Assembly: GCF_000516985.1 (NCBI RefSeq)
Contig: NW_006917094.1
Location: 3,534,001-3,598,000 of the forward strand
Length of the DNA: 64,000 bases
Source: Pestalotiopsis fici W106-1
Taxonomy: Eukaryota; Ascomycota; Sordariomycetes; Amphisphaeriales; Sporocadaceae
Reading direction: 5' to 3'
The notes below the pieces were generated by a model. It was not told the DNA's origin. It made no database searches and worked only from the letters and a program-made list of their open reading frames with translations. Below are positions 33,994 through 45,476 of the stretch, one piece after another (the first letter of the stretch is position 1; each line of letters opens with the position of its first letter). Made by a program: the position numbers and the translations under genes.

Positions 33994-35991
33994 ATGCATT
34001 TTCAGGAGAACGGCAGGACGATACTGCTCCGGGGCGTCAACTTGGCCGACGCAAAGTTTCCACAGGGCCGTCCAACATATCGTCTCGACTCCCTAGATGA
34101 TGCGGCTAATTGTTCATACACTGGCGCGCCTTTGGGGCTAGATGAGGCACCGTCCCATCTGCGGAAGCTTCGGTATCTAGGGTTCAATATACTACGACTG
34201 CCGGTGGTGTGGGAAGCTCTCGAGCATGCTGGGCCGGGCATATACGATGATGAGTATATTGAGTATATTCGGAACCTGGTCCAAATATGCGTCGACCATG
34301 GCTTCAAGGTTCTCATCAACCCGCATCAAGACCTCTGGTCGAGACATGCTGGTGGGAGCGGCGCGCCGCTCTGGACGCTCCATGCGTGCGGACTGGACCC
34401 GGACCACTTTGGGGACACGCATGCTGCCATTCGGTACTGCGAGTGGCCGCCTGACAGCAAGGACAAAGACCCAAAGGCCATACCGCCCATGATGTGGACG
34501 ACGAATCACAACCGGCTGGCGTCATCTACCCTTTTCGCCCTGTTCTTTGGCGGGAGGGACTTTGCGCCCAAGTGCCAGATTGACGGCGTGAATATCCAGG
34601 ACTACTTACAGCAGCATTACTTTGCCGCGTACGCTCGACTGGCGGAGAAGTTGGGTGATTTGCCGTTTGGTTATGATAGTATGAATGAACCAGAAGCTGG
34701 ATATATCGGCCTGAGTGACTTGGGCAAGATGGAACGCGATGACACGGCCAAGATTGGAAGTACCCCCTTCCCAATCGACTGTATGCGACTGGGCATGGGC
34801 ATGGCGCAGGAGGTGCATGAGTACAGACTCGGCTCGACAGGACCCCACAAGACGGGAAAGATGTCTATCGAGCCGCGGACGTCTTGTTGGCTGAAGCAGG
34901 AAGACCCCAGATGGAAGTGGCAACGTTCGCCAGACTGGCCGCTCCGCACGTGCGTCTGGGGTCTTCACGGTGTCTGGAATCTCGAGACGGGCGAATTGCT
35001 CAAGCCCGACTACTTTGCTCAACTCCCCGAACGGTCGCATGCCGCAACACGGCACGAGAATGATGCAAAAGGCCAGCTTTCATTCATGTCGTCGTATTGG
35101 CAGGAATTTCACAAGCAATGGTCTACAACAATCCGTCAACACTCGTCAAGGCCTATTATATTCATCCAACCCAGCGTGTTTACGCCACCGCCACCCAAAC
35201 AGGATCCTCTCACCGCTTACAGCCCGCATTTCTACGATGGGTTGACCGTGATGCAGCGACACTGGCACGAAAGATGGAACGCCGATGTGGTCGGCCTCCT
35301 CCGCGGACACTACAAGTCAAAGGTTTTCGGTCTTCGCCTCGGCAAGGATAATGTTCGGAAGATTATATCGAGCCAGCTAGGTGAGTTGCGAAACGACCTC
35401 GATCTCCCGACTCTGATTGGGGAAACTGGAATCCCTTTCAACTTGGATGATGCAAAGGCCTACCAGGACGGCGATTATACCGAACACAACAAAGCACTGG
35501 ATGCGATTCTGAGCGGATGTGATGATCAGCTTCTCAATTATACGCTTTGGGCCTACTCGGCGATCAACAATAACGAATGGGGCGATCAGTGGAACGGCGA
35601 GGACCTTTCGATATATTGTCAAGAGACTGGGTCTTTCCCCAAGCATCCCATACTATGTGGGTTTCGGGCAGCGGCATCCTGGTGCCGACCATATGTGCAA
35701 TCTCTTGCGGGAAATCCAGTGTCAATGTCATTTGACTTCAAGTCCAGCGCATTCGCCTTGAAAATCGAGTCGGAGGAACCGGGTGATGCGCTCATATATT
35801 TGCCATGGCTACACTACCGGCAATCTGATGAGTCCGAGGAACTGGCCCTAGACGTCAAGACCTCGTTGGGAGAATGGTCTGTCCAAGGCCAATTATTGAC
35901 ATGGCAGTATCCACGTGGAGGGGAAATCGAGATTAGGAGAGCTGAAAAGGCTCTGACGCCTGAGCAATTGGGCACTCTTGTGAAAAGGTGA
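33994..35991 (+). CDS. GH5 glycosylceramidase/steryl-beta-glucosidase-like enzyme
   Basis: 665 aa in one open frame. The N-terminal GH5 TIM barrel starts directly with GRTILLRGVNLADAKFP. The acid/base Glu is in MNEPEAG (E232) and the nucleophile Glu in IGETGIPF (E477), about 245 residues apart because of long insertions, as in the EGCrP2/Sgl1-type fungal branch. A C-terminal beta-rich domain follows (about 560-665). Fungal relatives hydrolyse glucose from ergosteryl glucoside or glucosylceramide inside the cell. There is no signal peptide, in keeping with a cytosolic or vacuole-associated enzyme. The frame is open upstream of this ATG, and relatives have a somewhat longer N-terminus, so a small 5' exon or earlier start is possible. 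It ends 162 bp from the converging UbiA gene. Steryl glucoside versus glucosylceramide cannot be decided here. Confidence 0.9.
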   Translation: MHFQENGRTILLRGVNLADAKFPQGRPTYRLDSLDDAANCSYTGAPLGLDEAPSHLRKLRYLGFNILRLPVVWEALEHAGPGIYDDEYIEYIRNLVQICVDHGFKVLINPHQDLWSRHAGGSGAPLWTLHACGLDPDHFGDTHAAIRYCEWPPDSKDKDPKAIPPMMWTTNHNRLASSTLFALFFGGRDFAPKCQIDGVNIQDYLQQHYFAAYARLAEKLGDLPFGYDSMNEPEAGYIGLSDLGKMERDDTAKIGSTPFPIDCMRLGMGMAQEVHEYRLGSTGPHKTGKMSIEPRTSCWLKQEDPRWKWQRSPDWPLRTCVWGLHGVWNLETGELLKPDYFAQLPERSHAATRHENDAKGQLSFMSSYWQEFHKQWSTTIRQHSSRPIIFIQPSVFTPPPPKQDPLTAYSPHFYDGLTVMQRHWHERWNADVVGLLRGHYKSKVFGLRLGKDNVRKIISSQLGELRNDLDLPTLIGETGIPFNLDDAKAYQDGDYTEHNKALDAILSGCDDQLLNYTLWAYSAINNNEWGDQWNGEDLSIYCQETGSFPKHPILCGFRAAASWCRPYVQSLAGNPVSMSFDFKSSAFALKIESEEPGDALIYLPWLHYRQSDESEELALDVKTSLGEWSVQGQLLTWQYPRGGEIEIRRAEKALTPEQLGTLVKR

Positions 35992-36153
35992 GGGCCATAT
36001 TTTTGACGATTGGTAGTTTGGTGACGAACAACCGAAGATCTTTTGATGACTTTGATATCAAGAGCGAGCTATTGTTTCATGTAACTTTGATCATAGACTT
36101 TTATATGCACAACTATAACTCCTGTCCAACTGACATGCACACATTTCATTATA

Positions 36154-37188
36154 CTATATTGGAGCACTACTGAACAAGGGCAGTGTGAATATCATAGTTG
36201 TCCAAATGCACCAAAGCTTCCAAACAATTTCATCCCAGTCTTGCCCCAGCCAAAGCAACGTCAAAATGGCAATGGATAGCGCGGCCGATAGCAGTACAAG
36301 CCAAACAGTTGGCGATTGCACTTCCCAGTACACGAGGCACGTCATTGTCCATAGAACAACAAGGACAGCAATGCTAGCTCGAGTCCAAAGTTCTCCGTAC
36401 AGCAATGGCATGGATTGTCGGCCTCTAGCTTCATCCCCCGGTATATCGGGAAGATCCTGTGCCTGGACAGTCGTGGCTACGATAACGGCAGTCAAGCCGA
36501 TCCACTCATAAGGATACTTGACGGGCATGCCAATATCAGTGGTGACGCCAGCCAGGAGTATCTCAGCTGCGCCCCAGCCGAAACACGCCAGTCCAGCAGC
36601 ATTTAGGATATTGCGAAAGTATGGCCCACACGATGCGCCCTCTAGGTCATTATACAGGTAAATAGCAGCCATGAGCGTCGTACTAGGAGCAGTCGCGCCA
36701 AGGAGAACACTCAGCCCGTACGCGATGGGCAGAAGATAGCGAAGGAGTAGGCTGGCCTCGGCTGCCGTGAGTCGTTTCGACGGCAACGGACGCCATGGCT
36801 CGTTCACCGCGTCCTCGAGAATCGCATCGGGCAGTCGCTGGTTGGAGACATCCTCGGCCAAGAGATGAGTCCAGATCCAGACGAGCGCCAAGGTGATGCG
36901 CAGCGCGATCTGTGGGGGACTGCCAATAAATCCCTTGCTGTAGTAGACCGAAGCAATCGCAAAGAGTGATTGCGGTAGTACCACGGTCTTGAAGTCCGAC
37001 TTTGTAAACAGATAAAGGGTTTTCAGATGGAACCAAAACGTTCTCTCGTGATGCTGTAGTGAACTGTTAGCTAATAATATCTCAACATGAGTCAGACAAT
37101 AGTCTCTTACTAGTTTGTTGAGCTGGCGTGAATAGGACACTGTTGTGGAGTAATTATCATCTAGTTTCGTTCTGCTTGATATAGACAT
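36154..37188 (-). CDS. UbiA-superfamily integral membrane prenyltransferase or terpene cyclase
   Basis: 344 aa in one exon, with about seven to nine hydrophobic helices. Two acidic motifs mark the UbiA fold: the first region AEDVSNQRLPDAILEDAVN followed by EPWRPLPSKRLT (about 111-140), and the second QDLPDIPGDEARGR (in the last third). The first motif departs from the classic N-D-x-x-D-x-x-x-D, having N-Q and E-D instead. That variant is common in a fungus-specific branch which, as I recall, includes the membrane-bound sesquiterpene cyclase of fumagillin synthesis (Fma-TC); this placement is an inference. The protein would use an isoprenyl diphosphate with Mg2+ in a membrane. It is not the ubiquinone (Coq2) or heme A (Cox10) enzyme. 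No polyketide synthase, P450 or other biosynthetic gene lies beside it. Confidence 0.8.
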   Translation of the reverse strand: MSISSRTKLDDNYSTTVSYSRQLNKLVRDYCLTHVEILLANSSLQHHERTFWFHLKTLYLFTKSDFKTVVLPQSLFAIASVYYSKGFIGSPPQIALRITLALVWIWTHLLAEDVSNQRLPDAILEDAVNEPWRPLPSKRLTAAEASLLLRYLLPIAYGLSVLLGATAPSTTLMAAIYLYNDLEGASCGPYFRNILNAAGLACFGWGAAEILLAGVTTDIGMPVKYPYEWIGLTAVIVATTVQAQDLPDIPGDEARGRQSMPLLYGELWTRASIAVLVVLWTMTCLVYWEVQSPTVWLVLLSAALSIAILTLLWLGQDWDEIVWKLWCIWTTMIFTLPLFSSAPI

Positions 37189-39046
37189 CGTGAGGAATGT
37201 GAGCTGCTTAGGGCTGCATGGAGGAAGTTATCGATGCGTACACCCGCAACGTCCTGACAAAGGACTGGAATTATGAATACAACATCAGGCCTATATATGC
37301 CTAAATTACAGTAGGATAAAATGATTCTTTCACTCCATTGAGTATCTGACACAGGATACCTACTCTAGTATATCAACAACGCCAAGAGGCTTAACCCGGC
37401 GCTATGATGACGGGAATCTGATGCCCAGACTGCATGTTAACTAGGGAAGATGTGATAGTATACCCACTGTGGCACTGAAGAGATCCTGAAATTTTCCGAC
37501 GACATGTCAAGATTTTTCCCTGAAGGGAAATGCCGCGAAGCTGAGCAGGGCAATGATCCGAAAGGGCCTTACCGTTAGTGCAGCCCACGTAAGCAAGTGA
37601 CAGCATCAGACATCGTGGAAGACAATCGATTCACACCCAAGTGAATCATATTGAATCATCTTATACTGTGTATGAAAAAGCACGCTTAGATCTCCTACCT
37701 TGCTAGAGCTGCACTCTCAAATACAGGCATAGCGAACATCATCTCGTCAGCCCAGACCCGCCCGAAGCCAAGCCTGTGAATATGTACTGCAAGAGAAAAA
37801 GACATTCGGGTCGTATTACCACTATCTAGAGATAGAACCCTGCTATTGGTAGTGTATATGCTTTTGTTGAGAGTGCTATATGCCTGGTGATGAATGGTCA
37901 CATACCACTCGTATTTTCACGAGGGTTGGATTGTGAGCCAGCCACTAGCACGATACAGTCACGAGTTGATGAAAGGAAAAAGAAAACACAGGGTGGTATA
38001 AATGCAGGCATAATTAAAAGCAACTATCCGACGTCATACGAAATACATACACCAACAGCCTACAGCCTGTATAGAATCCTGGAGCATCAACATGTCAACA
38101 TGAGACGCGCCCGCTTCTGTCGCGGGACAGCCTGAAGTTTTCCTCTCGATCGTTCTTTTAAAGAATCATCAGACCAACCAATTGCTATGCGTCGCAATCA
38201 AGCAGCCTCAGCGTCACAGACTGAGAATGCGTCTTGCCGTTGGTGATACTTTTGAGTCGCCTTGATCAATAGGTGTAGGTGGGCAAGAACGACGATTCGT
38301 GCCGTCTGAAGAATCAGCCTGTCGAACGCGAGTCAAAAAGAGATTGGCGTAACTCGTCTGATGATTTGATACTTTGCCGCAACATTGTCGCAAGCACGCA
38401 CGTCTGGACTGGAGCCCAAAATAGTTCTACGCACCTCACACAGCGTCTGGTGTTATAGCCGCGAGGGAGATTCTCCACACGACATGAGACGCCCCGCAGA
38501 GCAGTTGCTGGGATCCTGAAGGCCAGTTTCAGCCGCTGAGGCTCTGGACCCCACTAAACCTTGAGCTGATCACCACCCAGCGAGTGCATGCTGTCCTATC
38601 GACGATGCTTGAAACAGCGCTAGCCGTCGATCTTCCCAGTGCTCGTTCGTGTTCATTGTCCTTGGCGCTGCATCTGCATACAGGCGGGCCGGCGGCAATG
38701 CGCAGAGCGACTCGCTACAATGGCGACTCGAGGCCCGTCAAGGCGGCTGCAGAATGAAGAAAATTGATCGTGAATCACAGACAGGGCATCGTAGTTGCGA
38801 AACCGTTGTTCCCGTTGGCTCTTTGTTTCAATTCTCTGTCTGCTCTTTGACCTTTTATAACAATAGCTGGGTCCCTCAAGAGTTCAAGCATAAGCGATCG
38901 ACTGCCTCAGTCATTGATCTTAAAGAAAAGAGAAAAAATATACCTACCTATCCTTTCATCAAAGCTTGTCACAACCAACCTTGGCATATAATCAACCGCA
39001 TAAACCACTTACTCAACCAAACCCTACCGCATGACAATTATTTGAG
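37189..39046. other. Intergenic, no supportable gene
   Basis: 1.86 kb between divergent genes. ORFs at 37887-38135 and 38649-39140 (plus strand) have no recognisable features. The last 150 bp are a probable leader for the next gene. Confidence 0.5.
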
Positions 39047-39448
39047 ATGGCACCAAAACTGGAGACTCGGGTGGACGCAGGGAGCTTTGGCGGTGCATTG
39101 GCTACCGGCGTCGTCGTCAGCATCGTCGTGGTATCCGTGATAGGAGGACTTATACTGGCGTCGGCGCTGTACTGGAGGAAGCTCGCACACAAAATCGCAC
39201 CACACAAGTTCCAGACACCAGACTCGGAGAAGCCGTGGCCGAAACCACCAACAAAATCACTCGACGATGACTCCTCCTCTTCCAATCAGTCATCAGCCTC
39301 TTCCACGCCAGCCTCTTCCCGCTCAAATTCACTGCGGAAAAGCGACCCCGTCATCTGCAAGGAACTCAAACCATTAAAACGCCAAAGCACGGCCATGACG
39401 ATACCGCCATTGACATTCGACAAACCCTTTACAGAAAAAGAAATGTAA
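39047..39448 (+). CDS. Small single-pass membrane protein, unknown function
   Basis: 133 aa in one exon. A short polar N-terminus (MAPKLETRVDAGSFGG) is followed by one strongly hydrophobic helix at about 17-43 (TGVVVSIVVVSVIGGLIL) and then a Lys/His-rich flank, giving an N-out/C-in single span without a cleavable signal. The tail has a Ser-rich cluster (DDDSSSSNQSSASS) and several S/T-P-like or basic sites that look like phosphorylation targets. No domain was recognised. Coding status rests on the membrane helix, the clean start context (gagATGgca) and the composition, so it is moderately supported. Confidence 0.55.
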   Translation: MAPKLETRVDAGSFGGALATGVVVSIVVVSVIGGLILASALYWRKLAHKIAPHKFQTPDSEKPWPKPPTKSLDDDSSSSNQSSASSTPASSRSNSLRKSDPVICKELKPLKRQSTAMTIPPLTFDKPFTEKEM

Positions 39449-40498
39449 AGGTCAAACAAAAGCTCATTCAGACATATTGCATTTGGTAGCGTTGCGCATT
39501 TACAATAAAGGAAAAGGATTGTTACGCCTCAACTTTTGAATAATCTTGGATATGCCTAAAGGTGTTTTCGATGCTGACCCAAGTTTCTGCTTGGGATCCA
39601 TGATCTTGGATTAACATGACTATAAAACACCTACATTACCTAGACCATGGGCTAGGTTAGTGCGGCTCTGCTGGCAATGGTGGTGGGTAGCATTGAATAT
39701 CCGCCTTGCATCCAGCTGGACTACTGAGACATGCCACTCACTATTAGATTTGACATTCGACCAAGGTAACCTTAGGTCAGTATCTAGGTTGTTGCACGTG
39801 GCAAGAAAGATCTTGACCAAAGCTCGCATAGGTCTCAACCAGTGATGAACTTTGAAGTGAAACCTTAGGAATGACGGCGCAACCTTGAGATCAACCAAGC
39901 TGATTGCATCATAGTGAAAGCAAGGGAGGAAGGTTGTCGCGTCGCGGTTGTAAGCGCGCCTTCTCCTCTCCTACCGCGACTGTACCAAAGAATGCAACGT
40001 AAACATCAACGAAATGCATTCGATTTCCAGAAGAGACACTTCACCTGTAAATGAAACCGAATTCCTATGCCTACGACCAAATCTACTTTATAATACTTAC
40101 TTGAAATTCTTCCAAGTCTTCCTGTATAACGTAGCATCGGAAATGCGGGGATAGAGTGGAAAGCACCAATAGCGAGCCCAGCGCATCCGAGGATGACATC
40201 TAGCGTGGCAAGATTCAGCACTAATTGCTCTGCAAAGCATTCTGTTCTATTTGCCCTGATTTTAATCTATCCTTTTTTATCTTCCTCGTTTATTTCCCAT
40301 CGTAATCACAGGTGACTTCAAATGATTTGGAAAAAGGCTAGAATGCGCCAATCACTACGAACCTGACGTTAGGTCGTGGCTGAGCTTATTCGTGCTCGTC
40401 AAAGAAGCGCTTGCTACAAAATCTGCAGTTGCCCATCAGTGGTTGCGCGATTGTTCCTTTGGCTTTGAAACCACAATCAATCTAGGAGGGAAGGCACA
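39449..40498. other. Intergenic, no supportable gene
   Basis: 1.05 kb: 3' flank of the small membrane protein gene and promoter of the SNF2 gene. No recognisable feature. Confidence 0.5.
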
Positions 40499-43400
40499 AT
40501 GGTCAAGCCCAGGGATTACATCAAGCGGGAGCCTCTTGACGAGCTGCCACCACAAAATGTCACCACAATTGACAGAGGTATGCACGCATATAGATTAATT
40601 ATCCTTAGGCATCAATTTTAACAATCCTCTTATTTCAATCGGCTGACGTATTGCCTTCGTTGCCTCTCCAGCCCTTGTCAAACCGACACGGGAAGATAGC
40701 GGTTCCTCTTCACCACTCGGGTCGACTCCGACTTCCGCACGTGAACGACAGCTTCAGCCTGACGGTCGCCAGCGGCAGGATCATTGCCGCATCAAGGAAG
40801 AGAACGGAAGAACGCAGCAAGTGCGACAGGGAGGGAATGCGACGCCGGTCAAGATGGAATCGGGGACGCAGGCACTGAACAGTCGCGCTCCCTTTCAATC
40901 TCGGATCAAGTCTGAGCCCAACACACCACACATCAAGTCTGAGCCTTCCTCTTCGAGAGCGACAACTACTCGCAGCGCTCCCAGGGCAGCGCCTGCCTGC
41001 CTAAATTGCAGAGCCAAGATCAAAATTAGATGCGATAAATGTCAGGCTGCTGGCTATTGTAGACAATCTTGCCTAGAAGCAGATGCGCAAAGGCACTTTG
41101 ACTTTTGCGTCGGCGGTGTATACGAGGGGCAACAGGACCTAGGACCCGACGTTTGGCTTGCGTCTCGGTCAACTAGTCCCGAGCCCGCTGCTACAGCATC
41201 TACACAGAAACGGTCCTGTCTCAACTGTAGCAGCAGCTCGAAACTTCTGTCACCCTGCAGTTGCTGTTTTCGAGTCTTCTATTGCTCTTTGCACTGCGAG
41301 CAAATTGATCGACCACGGCATCGCGCCTCCATCGCAGGAGGCGTATCTGATCCTGGGGCCGGAACCAACAACACCCATAGGGATGTTAGGAGCAGCAATC
41401 TTGGTTCTGAAAGGGAAACCGACGAGTCATCGTCTATCGAACCAGACTATGACGGCGCCGGGCTGGTCGTGAACTCAGACATTGGCTTAGAACACGACAC
41501 AGGCCAGTCAGGGCTCCAGCCATGGACTAACAATCCGGACACTGTAAGGCTCATTGAGCATCTGGCGAGTTTGCCCGATATTGATGTTCCACCGGCCGGT
41601 CGACAGAGAACCCCTCATGCTTTAGCTTGCGAGCTCCAGCCACATCAGAAGGTCGGCCTGACCTGGTTGATGAGACAGGAGAAGAGTATTCATAGAGGTG
41701 GCATACTTGCAGACACCATGGGTTTGGGGAAAACCATTCAAGCTCTGGCACTGATACTAGCACATCCATCCAAGGACCAAGCTCACAAGACTACCTTGAT
41801 AGTCGCGCCAGTGTCCTTGCAAAGGCAGTGGAAGACCGAAATCGAAGACAAGATCAGGCCAGGTCACAAACTCAAAACCATCATTATCGACGGACGCAAG
41901 AGAAAAACTGTCACCATGGCCAGCTTGCTTTCTCATGACATTGTGCTGACCTCGTACGGTACCATCCTCTCCGAATACAGTCCACGGAAAGGCGCAAGTA
42001 ACAAGAAATTGATCACCGCAGCATTGTACCATCGCATTATTCTTGATGAAGCTCACAATATCAAGAACGACAGGTCAAGGACATCTGAGGCTATCACTTC
42101 TCTGCGGGCTCGCTACAAGCTATGCTTGACAGCTACACCGCTCATGAACAATGTCCGAGAACTCTACTCCCTTGTCAGGTTTCTGCGAATTTCCCCATAC
42201 GATGAATGGGCCGAATTCAACCAAACCTTTGTCAAGCCAACGAGCAGCAGATCTGACTTTGAGCGTCAGCCGGCTATGCGAGCCCTGCATACTTTCCTAC
42301 AATCAATACTTCTACAGCGGACGGCCAATAGTCGCATCGATGGCCATCCAGTTTTACGTCTGCCGCCCCTCATCCATGAAACATCGACCATGGAGTTTGA
42401 CGATGACCAGAGACGAGATTATAGTGCTGTAGAGCAGCGGATGCGAGACAAGTTCCAGGGCTACGTTGAGTCCAACACAGTACTGAAAAACTACTGCAAT
42501 GTTTTGGTGATGATCCTTCGGCTACGTCAATTCTGCTGTCATCCACAGCTGATCACAGACCATGGTATACCAGATGGTATAAGGCTCAAGCCACGAGAAA
42601 TGATCACGCTGGCGCTCAAACTGGATGAAGCGGTTGTTGAGTCGATCAAACAGCTGGAGGCTCTCCAGTGTTCGCTTTGCAATCAGACAACGGAAAACCC
42701 AGTCATCATCCATCCTTGTGGACACTTCTTGTGCAGTGTATGCTTTACTGGTTACGTGTATGTTCAAGAAGCGGCACAGATCGCTGATGACGGTGAGGAT
42801 GAAGACTACCCCTTATGCCCGTCGAACAGCTGTGGCGAGATCGTCGATCCACGCAAAGTTCTGTGTTACAGTCACTTCTTGACAGCGTACGGCTTGGATA
42901 ATGAAGGAGGCGCTGACGAGGAGCTCGCTGAGGAGTATTTGTCCACTGAAATGTCAGATGATTCAGAAGTCGATGAGCATGGCAATGTCAGAGGATTTGT
43001 GGCATCCGATGAAGACGAATCCTCCGCTAGCGAAGAAGAGAGCCACCTGGATAATTTAGCACAAGCCGGCCCCTCTGTCAGTCTCGAGCCTATAGAATCG
43101 ATCAACTCTGATTCCGATTCCGACGAGTCCCTTCCAGAACTAGGGGTTCTGTTGCGGCGCACGAGTCCCGGCGCCTTGCCTTTTAGAAAACGTGCGAGGT
43201 CAAGCATGGGAAACTCAAGAGCCAACACAGAGGCAGAGAACAGTGCGGATATATTCGCAAAGCGGAACAACTTCTTGGACCGCCACATGGAGACTCTATC
43301 CGCCGCAAAATCAAAGAAATCAAAGACAAGTGGCTCCAATGGAAGCCATAGTTTCACATCACAGCGCCAAAAATCCTCCCGTTTTGGATACTCCGACGAC

Positions 43401-44195
43401 GAAAGCCTTGATGAGACCGAGGAATCATCGCGGAAACGAAAAAGGTCTCATGGTAAAGGCATTGCTCGGGGAGAAGAGCCAGCAAGTCGACGACTCACAG
43501 CTTCCAACAACAACAAAGGAAAGAAGACCTTTGTTTCTCTTGCTGATCTGAAAGCTGAGAGCAATAAGAATGCTGCAGCAAAAGAAAAGTACCTGGCCAA
43601 ACTGAATCAGGAGTACGAACCGAGCGTCAAGACTGAGGAAGTTATGAGAATTCTTGGCGATATTACAAAGAATAAACCAGGCGAGAAAACGTTGGTTTTC
43701 AGCGTTTTCACGTCATTCCTGGACATCCTCGAGAAGCCTATGCGAGACGAGAGGTATAATTTCCGCCGCTATGATGGTTCCATGGCCCGTCGGGCTCGCG
43801 AGGTCGCTGTACACGACTTTATGAAAAGACCAGAGGTCAAGGTTATGTTGATTGGCCTCCGGGCAGGCAACGCAGGCTTGAATCTCCAGGCAGCAAGCAA
43901 TGTGATCATCCTCGACCCCTTTTGGAACCCATCTATTGAGGACCAAGCCGTTGGCCGTGCCCATCGATTTCCGCAAAACAAGCCAGTGACTGTCTACAGG
44001 GTCTTGATCAACGAGACGATCGAGGACCGCATTCTTCAGCTTCAAGAAGTCAAACGCGAATTGGTCGGCCAGGTTCTCGACAACCAGGCTGCCGGAAGCA
44101 TGAGTCGTCTCTCTATCAGAGAGCTTGCAAGCCTTTTTGGCTTGAGCCTTCCTCAACGATCTCGACGAGGATTGGCAGGCCCGTTGGATGGCTAG
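40499..44195 (+). CDS. SNF2-family ATPase with RING finger and two N-terminal MYND-like fingers
   Basis: Two exons, 40499-40577 and 40672-44195, with a 94-nt intron (GTATGC...CAG, phase 1); 1200 aa. The first exon starts MVKPRDYIKREPLDEL, which fits the KREP/IKSEP repeats that follow; those (PVKMES, RIKSEP, HIKSEP) resemble SUMO-acceptor psi-K-x-E sites. Two Cys/His clusters follow: 136-172 (CLNC...CDKCQ...YCRQSC...HFDFC), a MYND-type finger, and 209-244 (CLNC...PCSCC...YCSLHC), a second one. The SNF2 core has GLGKT (377-381), DEAH (485-488), an embedded C3HC4 RING from C693 (CSLCNQ...CGHFLCSVC) and a helicase C lobe about 1010-1165 (QAVGRAHRFPQ). The RING between lobes marks the Rad5/Rad16/Uls1 group: DNA translocases and ubiquitin ligases of DNA-damage tolerance or SUMO-conjugate handling. 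The closest relative was not determined. Confidence 0.92.
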
Positions 44196-44685
44196 GAAAT
44201 TTATGGTGAGAGGCTTAGTATGAGAATGGAGCCTATAGCGATTATGGGACTGCTTTTGCTTTTCTACCGTTAACAGATACCCGTTGCTCTTTACATGCAT
44301 TCCTTCTGGATGGAATGCAATATTGGTTTTGATGGCATTGCTTGGGCCCATTTCTGCAGTATCGAGGGGGGAAGGGCTATATGTAGTGCAGCGTCCATAC
44401 GCAACGCGGCCCTTTATATTGAGACCTTATCAACCTGTCTTTAGTTTATTGTGCTTCTTTATATGGGTTGAAATGTGTGGTTCCTCGACAAATAGACCCC
44501 TGCCGAAGGAAACATGGCCAAGAGGGATGAAGTTGAATGAGCACTGGAGAAGCTCTACAGGTTGACTTTTGTGTCATAATTCCATCAACCATAAGCCGTG
44601 GAGGTTAAGTAGTCATTGGGCTCTTCATTCACACGGCGCTCGCAGAATTTTCCTTGCATTAAATCTCTTTCTGGTCGACGTAAGG
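44196..44685. other. 3' flanks of converging genes
   Basis: 490 nt between the SNF2-family gene and the tetraspan gene, which converge. No gene was recognised. Confidence 0.5.
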
Positions 44686-45476
44686 CTACTTGTCAATGGC
44701 GCCGTACTGAACTCCTTCTTCCCGTCGCGCAAGAATGGAGCTTATGATGGGCAGTGCCGTCCCTAGAAACAGAAAGACCGAGGCTGCCACCAGAGCAGCC
44801 ATGCCATAATCGAATTGACCAGTCGTCATGCCGTCATCCTCCCCGAGGGCCAACTGGATGTCGTGAAATGCCGTAAATGCGCAAACGGTACTCACCACCG
44901 TCATGGCAAACGTGACACACGCAATGACGGCTATAGTCACCGTCTTTCTGATGCTCGGCCGCCAAAGGGACCAGAGCCCGAGACCCAAGCCTCCGGCGCA
45001 CGCCAGGGTGGCAATGGGGAGCAGCACGAGGATGCTGGTTAGTTGCGAGGTTTTGTGCGCGACCTCGTCGTCTATGGGGCTCACGCGGTACCCGTAAATA
45101 TCATTCACGTCGCTGGACGCATCGTAGCCGACGCTGCGTTTTGTGCAAATGGCAAAGCCCGGCTTGAGAGCCCTGCCTTTTGTTGTGGTGCTGTTTGGCA
45201 GGTTTCAGTCACTTTCGACATTTGAGAGTAAGGGGAGAAAGGAAAGTTTTATTCTTCTTCTTCTTACAAGTCGGCGCCGACCTCGACGCAATAGCCAAAA
45301 GTTCCATAACTTACTGTCGGCCAGGCCCCGTTGTAGAGTGCAGGGTCCGTGGTTCTGACAGTGAAGATGGCGAGGCGCACAAAGGTTGGGGCCGTGAAAT
45401 CGACCAGGCCGAGCAGAGCCAACGAGACTACGAGAGCCACGTTGGCCAGGTGCTTGGCAATAATCGATGATCTCAT
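44686..45476 (-). CDS. SUR7/PalI-type four-helix plasma-membrane protein
   Basis: Two exons, 45476-45268 and 45172-44686, with a 95-nt intron (GTAAGA...CAG, phase 2); 231 aa. The first exon encodes a hydrophobic helix (residues 8-30) and an extracellular-type loop ending in TFGYCVEVGAD. The second continues ALKPGFAICTKRSVGYDAS and then three more helices (about 105-125, 133-155 and 185-210). One helix, a Cys-containing loop with a GYC...C pattern, then three helices is the layout of fungal SUR7/PalI proteins (eisosome proteins, cell-fusion proteins and the pH-signalling protein PalI/Rim9). Which branch this is cannot be said. The cytosolic tail is short (ARREEGVQYG), unlike the long tail of PalI. 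The correct join is supported by the continuous frame on both sides. Confidence 0.75.
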
